A stretch of DNA of 36,713 nucleotides from CAZKRL01 sp964555295 (GTDB lineage Bacteria; Bacteroidota; Bacteroidia; Flavobacteriales_D; Sanyastnellaceae): NCBI GenBank assembly GCA_964555295.1, contig CAZKRL010000031.1, forward strand, positions 1-36,713, read 5' to 3'. Of this stretch, positions 32,244 to 36,713 are shown in pieces. A model generated the notes under the pieces. It worked only from the letters and a program-made list of their open reading frames with translations, had not been told where the DNA came from and ran no database searches. Numbering within the stretch: position 1 is the stretch's first letter; every line of letters begins with the position of its first letter. Position numbers and translations under genes: made by a program.

Positions 32244-32927
32244 ATGCACCCTCTGATAATGCAAGAAGTACCCAGGCCTCAAGGTCACTTGCAAAATGAG
32301 GCAATATTCATTCTTGTTCTAATGACATTGCTTCTATTAGCCTATACAAGAAGATATTTTGGTGCGCGACTCATCAGGCACTGGCAAGCTTTTTGGAATT
32401 TCCGTTTGGCAATGCAGCTCATGCGTGAGGATTCTGCCACCGGATCAATATCGCTCGCCTACGGATTGGTGTCAATTTCTATTATTACTTTATCAGTATA
32501 CGCTGGAGTAAACAACATAATGGATTATTTCGGGCAGTCTGAAATTGGTGAATTTTCACTGAAGGCTTCATTTGCTATAGGTTTGATACTAACGTGGTTA
32601 CGACAATTGTGGATTGGTGCAGTGCAAATGATTTCAGGTGGAATAAGTGGACTTCAGGAGTACGCCTATTGTATGCGTATTTCATATTTGGTTTTAGGGA
32701 TCTTGCTATTCATTCCTCTCGTTTGCTCTGTGTATTGTCGTCCTGACTCATTGTTCTACTTTTCCGTACTCATCATAGTACTATTTGCTGTAACCCAATT
32801 GGTTTTGTGGGTGAGGGGTCTGCAATTGGCTATTTTTCATAGAATCCCATTGTATTATTTATTTTTTTACATTTGCACCCTTGAAATTTTGCCTAGTGCT
32901 TTAGTACTGAAATATTTCTGTGCCTGA
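32244..32927 (+). CDS. DUF4271 integral membrane protein
   Basis: A 227-residue membrane protein with about six to seven transmembrane helices, including IFILVLMTLLLLAY, LGILLFIPLVC and VLIIVLFAVTQLVLWV. The C-terminal YYLFFYICTLEILPSALVLK is the strongest mark of the Bacteroidota family DUF4271, which is commonly encoded just before a uroporphyrinogen-III synthase, as here (gap of 26 bases). No function is established; the repeated pairing with HemD suggests a link with tetrapyrrole metabolism. A second in-frame ATG five codons downstream could also serve as the start. Confidence 0.9.
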   Translation: MHPLIMQEVPRPQGHLQNEAIFILVLMTLLLLAYTRRYFGARLIRHWQAFWNFRLAMQLMREDSATGSISLAYGLVSISIITLSVYAGVNNIMDYFGQSEIGEFSLKASFAIGLILTWLRQLWIGAVQMISGGISGLQEYAYCMRISYLVLGILLFIPLVCSVYCRPDSLFYFSVLIIVLFAVTQLVLWVRGLQLAIFHRIPLYYLFFYICTLEILPSALVLKYFCA

Positions 32928-32953
32928 GTAATTAGACAATATGAAATTTTGGA

Positions 32954-33700
32954 ATGGGAGAAAAATTAAAGACGATCCTGATTACCCAGCAAGATCCGGG
33001 AGCTGAGAGGAATCCTTATGTTGACCTCGCTAAAAAGCACAAGTTAAAGATTGACTATCGCCCGTTCATTCATGTGGAAGGATTGGACTCACTGGATTTC
33101 CGACAACAACGTATTGATATTCTTGAGCATACAGCAGTAATCTTTACGAGTCGTAATGCCGTAGATCACTACTTTAGGATAGCGAAGGAAATGCGAATTA
33201 GCATTCCGGAGTCGATGAAATATTTCTGCATGTCTGAGGCCATCGCATTTTATTTGCAGAAGTATGTTCAATTCAGGAAGCGTAAAATATTCTACGGACA
33301 CAATACTTTTCAGCAGCTGATGGATTCCATCAGAAAACACAAGTCAGATAAGTACCTCCTTCCATGCTCGGATATATTGAAGCCAAGCATTCCTGAGACA
33401 TTGGCGGGTGAAAAGATTGATTTCAGCAAGGCCATTATGTACCGAACGGTTTGCAGTGATTTGTCGGATCTTGCGGATGTGAAGTATGATATGCTAGTGT
33501 TCTTTTCTCCTTCTGATATCGAATCTTTATTTAAGAATTTTCCCGATTTCGTTCAAGACAAAACTCGAATTGCTGTATTTGGACCAACAACTGCAAAAGC
33601 ATCTCAGGACGCCAAACTCCGTATTGATGTGATGGCCCCTAGTCCAAAGGCTCCCTCCATGTCTATGGCTATCGAACAATACATCGCTGCGAATAAATAG
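32954..33700 (+). CDS. hemD: Uroporphyrinogen-III synthase HemD
   Basis: HemD closes the linear tetrapyrrole hydroxymethylbilane to uroporphyrinogen III, inverting ring D. The 248-residue protein has the two-domain bilobed pattern of the family: ILITQQDPGAERNPYVDLAKK, the HTAVIFTSRNAVDHYF segment at the first hinge, DYRPFIHVEGL, then YDMLVFFSPSDIESLFKNFP and RIAVFGPTTAKASQDAKLRI. Sequence is poorly conserved in this family, but the motif order and length fit. It lies between the DUF4271 and dprA genes. Confidence 0.92.
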   Translation: MGEKLKTILITQQDPGAERNPYVDLAKKHKLKIDYRPFIHVEGLDSLDFRQQRIDILEHTAVIFTSRNAVDHYFRIAKEMRISIPESMKYFCMSEAIAFYLQKYVQFRKRKIFYGHNTFQQLMDSIRKHKSDKYLLPCSDILKPSIPETLAGEKIDFSKAIMYRTVCSDLSDLADVKYDMLVFFSPSDIESLFKNFPDFVQDKTRIAVFGPTTAKASQDAKLRIDVMAPSPKAPSMSMAIEQYIAANK

Positions 33701-33736
33701 CATATTTATTCCAATTTGTAGTCCTAATTTGCGGGA

Positions 33737-34861
33737 ATGAATCATTCCAGTATAGATGAAACGGATGCACTCTATCAAATAGCACTTACGCAGTTACCCA
33801 ATATCGGGCCAGTGAGGGCGAGGCGCTTGTTGGGTTTTTGTGGGAGTGCTCAGGAGATATTTCGAACTAAACCGGAGCGTATCGCAGAAATTTCTGGAAT
33901 CAGCGCGGAAATTTTTACCAAGGCCTCGGTTGATGCCATCAAGAGGGCAGAGGCAGAGTTGGAATTTATTGAGCGCAATCAAATTGAAGTTCTTTTTGTC
34001 GGTAGTTCAAAATATCCAACTAGATTACTTACTTGTGAGGATAGTCCGACCGTTTTGTATTTCAGAGGCAATAGCGATTTGAATAGTGCCAGAATTGTTA
34101 GCATAGTAGGTACCCGGTCTGCAACTTCCTACGGCAAGGAATTCTGCAAAGATTTTATTGAGGGAATGAAGGGTTATCAACCACTAATTGTAAGCGGTCT
34201 TGCTTATGGAATTGATGCATGTTCTCACAGATACGCTATTCAAAGTGGTCTTGCTACAGTAGGTTGTGTGGCCCATGGGTTAGAGAAGGTATACCCAAGT
34301 TTGCATTTGAGTCTTGCAATGGAAATGATTCAACATGGAGGGCTAATTACTGAGCATATGAGCAATACCAAAATGATGCCTGAGTATTTTCCTATGCGCA
34401 ATCGGGTCATCGCCGGGCTCAGTGACTGTACGGTGGTGGTGGAAACTGACAAAATTGGCGGTAGTATGATTACGGCACATATTGCCAATTCTTACTCTCG
34501 CGAAGTTTTCGCATTACCTGGAAGACGGAACGAGGCGACAAGCGCTGGTTGTAATGAGTTGATTCGCAAGAACCAGGCGGTATTGATTACTTCACCCGAG
34601 GAATTGGCTGAGCATATGGGTTGGACAAAGCCTAACAAGTCAGAACAAATGAAATTGGATTTCCCGGAATTTGAGGCAACGATTGCAGGTGATATACTTC
34701 GGGTTTTGGCAGGACAAGATCAGTTGTCGAGTGATGAGCTCAGTCGTGCACTTCGTATGCCGGTTTCAGTTATATCCAAGGAATTATTGCAGCTTGAGTT
34801 ACAGGGTCGTGTGAGAAGTTTACCTGGTAATCGATTTATGTATGACCTTGGTGAGAGTTAG
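33737..34861 (+). CDS. dprA: DNA-processing protein DprA/Smf
   Basis: DprA loads RecA on incoming single-stranded DNA during natural transformation. The 374-residue protein has an N-terminal helix-hairpin-helix-like region (ALTQLPNIGPVRARRLLGF) and a Rossmann-like core. The core carries VSIVGTRSATSYG, IVSGLAYGIDACSHRYAI, MRNRVIAGLSD and TDKIGGSMITAHIA. A C-terminal winged-helix DML1 domain (about 310-370, ILRVLAGQDQLSSDELSRAL) follows. DprA is also present in many bacteria that are not known to be transformable. Its end meets the EamA transporter gene stop to stop with a 6-base gap. Confidence 0.97.
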   Translation: MNHSSIDETDALYQIALTQLPNIGPVRARRLLGFCGSAQEIFRTKPERIAEISGISAEIFTKASVDAIKRAEAELEFIERNQIEVLFVGSSKYPTRLLTCEDSPTVLYFRGNSDLNSARIVSIVGTRSATSYGKEFCKDFIEGMKGYQPLIVSGLAYGIDACSHRYAIQSGLATVGCVAHGLEKVYPSLHLSLAMEMIQHGGLITEHMSNTKMMPEYFPMRNRVIAGLSDCTVVVETDKIGGSMITAHIANSYSREVFALPGRRNEATSAGCNELIRKNQAVLITSPEELAEHMGWTKPNKSEQMKLDFPEFEATIAGDILRVLAGQDQLSSDELSRALRMPVSVISKELLQLELQGRVRSLPGNRFMYDLGES

Positions 34862-34867
34862 CAATCT

Positions 34868-35773
34868 TCACTTGATAAACTTTATGTCATTTCTGCTGAC
34901 GAGATAGACCCCGGCGAAAATGCATACTGTGCTCAGTATTTTAACTGTACTTAGTGATGAGTCAAAAGATATTCCTAGAAACGAATCAAACAACCAGGAA
35001 AATATCCCTGCAAGCATAGGTTGTAGATAGATATAACTGCTTACAGTAGTTGGAGAGAGTCGACTCACGGCAAGCATATTTAATAGATAGGCAAGAAATG
35101 TTGTTCCCGTTACAACATACCCCAAACAGAACCACTGCCATCTGCTAAGTGCCGACCACTGAATAGAACTAAGCCCTTCGCCACCAATAGGGATTACCAT
35201 AATGGACCCGATCAAGAATACCCAAGCAGCGACAACAGTGGGGGGGTATTTTTTCATGAGCGGAACAACGAGTACCAGATAAAATGCCCATGAAATGCTA
35301 TTGATCAAAATGAAGATATCACCTTTTGTGCCCTCGGTATTGAGCGATCCGTATTGTGATGTCAGCAAAATAATGGCTCCAGAAGCTCCTAAAACAATGC
35401 CCAAAATTCTCATCGTGGTGATTCGTTGCTTGAGTATGAATGCACTGATAACCATAACCAAAATGGGATTGCTTGTCATCATTATGCTGGAATTGATGGG
35501 CGATGTGAGAGCGAGACCGTTGAAAAAGCAAAGTTGGTTGATGCATACACCCGTGAGTGCGCAAACCAGAAAACGCCACCAATCTGACTTTTCGGGCAAG
35601 GTGATTTTTTTAGCAGCGATTATCCAAAAGAGTATCGCCGCTCCTGTGGCACGAAGAACGATAAAAGCGTTAGCGGCCAGGGGCTCTGGCATCACAGATT
35701 TGGCGATGCAATAATTGGCGCCGTAGATGATTGCGGCGCCTATAAGACAAGCATGCGCCGCAGTTGTGTTCAT
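34868..35773 (-). CDS. EamA/DMT family transporter
   Basis: A 301-residue permease of the drug/metabolite transporter superfamily with ten predicted transmembrane helices in two EamA repeats. The first repeat starts LIGAAIIYGANYCIAKSV, and the second starts DIFILINSISWAFYLVLV. The pattern ITTMRILGIVLGASGAIILL closes the first repeat. Substrates range from amino acids to nucleosides and cannot be read from sequence. Its start overlaps the stop of the ArsC/Spx-like gene by 4 bases, so it is co-transcribed with that gene and udk. Confidence 0.92.
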   Translation of the reverse strand: MNTTAAHACLIGAAIIYGANYCIAKSVMPEPLAANAFIVLRATGAAILFWIIAAKKITLPEKSDWWRFLVCALTGVCINQLCFFNGLALTSPINSSIMMTSNPILVMVISAFILKQRITTMRILGIVLGASGAIILLTSQYGSLNTEGTKGDIFILINSISWAFYLVLVVPLMKKYPPTVVAAWVFLIGSIMVIPIGGEGLSSIQWSALSRWQWFCLGYVVTGTTFLAYLLNMLAVSRLSPTTVSSYIYLQPMLAGIFSWLFDSFLGISFDSSLSTVKILSTVCIFAGVYLVSRNDIKFIK

Positions 35774-36123
35774 TTTAAACTTGCCTTAGCTGCAGTAACG
35801 ACGGAGGCAGCGTTACCGATGAAAATTTGTTTTTCATTCACCATCACAGGCCGTTTGAGGAATGTGTACTCCTGCAGAATATATTTCTTGTAATCCTTCT
35901 CGGTCAGTTTCTTTTCGTGTAACCCCAATGCCCTGTATTTCATGGCAACCTTACTGAAAAGTGATTCATAAGATCCTGATAGTTTTTTCATTGCATCTAG
36001 CTGCTCTTCAGTGATGGCCTCAGATTTAATATCTTGTAATGTAAAGTCCTTAATGCCGTGCCCCCATTCTTTCAATATACGTTGATTGGTTGAGCAAGTC
36101 GCTAAATGAAATATTCGTTTCAT
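35770..36123 (-). CDS. ArsC/Spx-like thioredoxin-fold protein
   Basis: A 117-residue protein of the arsenate reductase (ArsC)/Spx/MgsR family. It starts with MKRIFHLATCSTNQRILKEW and has the family end QEYTFLKRPVMVNEKQIFIGNA. The active-site segment, CSTN, keeps only the first cysteine (C10); the Spx redox pair CxxC is absent. R83-P84 in KRPVMV matches the conserved Arg-Pro. True arsenate reductase activity is uncertain and no ars operon is near. It lies 5 bases after udk and overlaps the transporter by 4 bases. Confidence 0.85.
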   Translation of the reverse strand: MKRIFHLATCSTNQRILKEWGHGIKDFTLQDIKSEAITEEQLDAMKKLSGSYESLFSKVAMKYRALGLHEKKLTEKDYKKYILQEYTFLKRPVMVNEKQIFIGNAASVVTAAKASLK

Positions 36124-36128
36124 GTCTT

Positions 36129-36713
36129 TTAGGATTGAAAACCTTTAACCACCGCAATCAGTTCATTTAAGCCATTGGTGTAGTGATCATTATTGTCAAC
36201 CACCAAATTGCATTTCGGTGCAAAGGGTTCCAAATATTTTTCCTCTGCAGGCCTTACGTGGTGATGCCATTGATATAATACCTGCTGTTCGGGAAATGCC
36301 CTTTCTTCAGCATCTCTCCGTATCCGTCTTTGCAGGCGCTCTTCGTGATGTACATCTATATAAACTTTATAGTCAAGCCGGTCCCAAATTTCTTGATAGT
36401 AAAAAACGAAAAGACCTTCCATGATGATTACCGGTGCCGGGTAAACGGTGACCTTTTTGGGAACCCATGAGGGGTTGTTGAAATTATACTCAAGCTTTTC
36501 AATCGATTCACCTCTGCTGAGCTTCATCATATCGTCGTGAAAATGCTTGCGATCAATGGATTCTGGTAAATCAAAATTGTGCTGACCGTTTTCATCGATT
36601 TGCTGCATTTCTTTCGGATAATAGTAATTATCTTGAGATACCAGAGCTACTTGGTCGAGAGAAAAGTATGACATTAAATCTCTGAGGAAGCTTGTTTTTC
36701 CTGAACCGCTGCC
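36129..36713 (-). CDS. udk: Uridine kinase (N-terminus cut by window edge)
   Basis: Uridine kinase phosphorylates uridine and cytidine in pyrimidine salvage. The visible 194 residues begin inside the P-loop, GSGSGKTSFLRDL, at the right edge, so only a short N-terminal piece is missing. Family motifs follow: SQDNYYYPKEM, NFDLPESIDRKHFHDDMMKL, IEKLEYNFNNPSW, the Walker B-like VIIMEGLFVFY and the lid RLQRRIRRDAEERAF. It is the upstream gene of the udk, ArsC/Spx-like, EamA transporter unit. Confidence 0.93.
   Translation of the reverse strand, partial: GSGSGKTSFLRDLMSYFSLDQVALVSQDNYYYPKEMQQIDENGQHNFDLPESIDRKHFHDDMMKLSRGESIEKLEYNFNNPSWVPKKVTVYPAPVIIMEGLFVFYYQEIWDRLDYKVYIDVHHEERLQRRIRRDAEERAFPEQQVLYQWHHHVRPAEEKYLEPFAPKCNLVVDNNDHYTNGLNELIAVVKGFQS

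Noticed and set aside
1..36713. tRNA or rRNA genes, CRISPR arrays, transposases, prophage genes or origins
   Set aside because: No cloverleaf-like sequence, regular spacer repeat, integrase/transposase motif or DnaA-box cluster was seen on either strand by reading; a tRNA scan would be needed to exclude one fully.

Overview
This window comes from a member of the Bacteroidota, most likely of flavobacterial type. The evidence is a complete type IX secretion/gliding core (porP-gldKLMN), several Bacteroidota-restricted families (DUF3127, DUF4271, DUF5522), promoter boxes of the Bacteroidota form (TTTG, then TAnnTTTG), few Shine-Dalgarno sequences, and many short lipoproteins. I see no rRNA, tRNA, CRISPR array, integrase or transposase. 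It reads as ordinary chromosome with a few unusual spots.

Layout. 1-395: start of miaB (minus), cut by the window edge and divergent from topA (531-2954). 3036-4205: an arginase-fold protein that has lost three of its six metal ligands. 4284-10327: the type IX secretion operon, with a recognisable promoter, porP, gldK, gldL, gldM, gldN and a strong terminator. 10363-12294: an ABC-F protein. 12295-16611 (minus): an outer-membrane-like protein, hemB, a lipoprotein, yidD, a HupE/UreJ-like membrane protein, a secreted protein and a DUF3127 protein with an SSB-like tail. 16636-16996 holds a small lipoprotein gene split by an A8 tract. 17352-18590: a DEAD-box helicase with a TTG start and a long leader. 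18584-23150 (minus): two lipoprotein alpha-amylases with prmC between them, each junction only 2 bases wide. 23242-24081: a SOUL protein and a tiny Cys-rich protein, divergent. 24139-27498: urocanate hydratase and an S41 peptidase. 27681-30056: a tightly overlapping ABC ATPase, FtsX-type permease and DUF3299-like protein, a possible metal transporter. 30094-30755: a lipoprotein gene and a spacer carrying a 48-base copy of the end of the DUF3299-like gene. 30756-34861: YraN, pseudouridine synthase, DUF4271 protein, hemD and dprA. 34868-36713 (minus): an EamA transporter, an ArsC/Spx-like protein and a uridine kinase cut by the window end.

How they work together. PorP-GldKLMN forms the trans-envelope motor and ring of type IX secretion. 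HemB and HemD are two steps of tetrapyrrole synthesis, but lie in separate operons. The two amylases suggest envelope-attached degradation of alpha-glucans. The best candidates for under-described biology are the degenerate arginase homolog next to the secretion operon, the His-rich ABC/DUF3299 cluster with its remnant copy, and the DUF3127 protein ending in DDDLPF.
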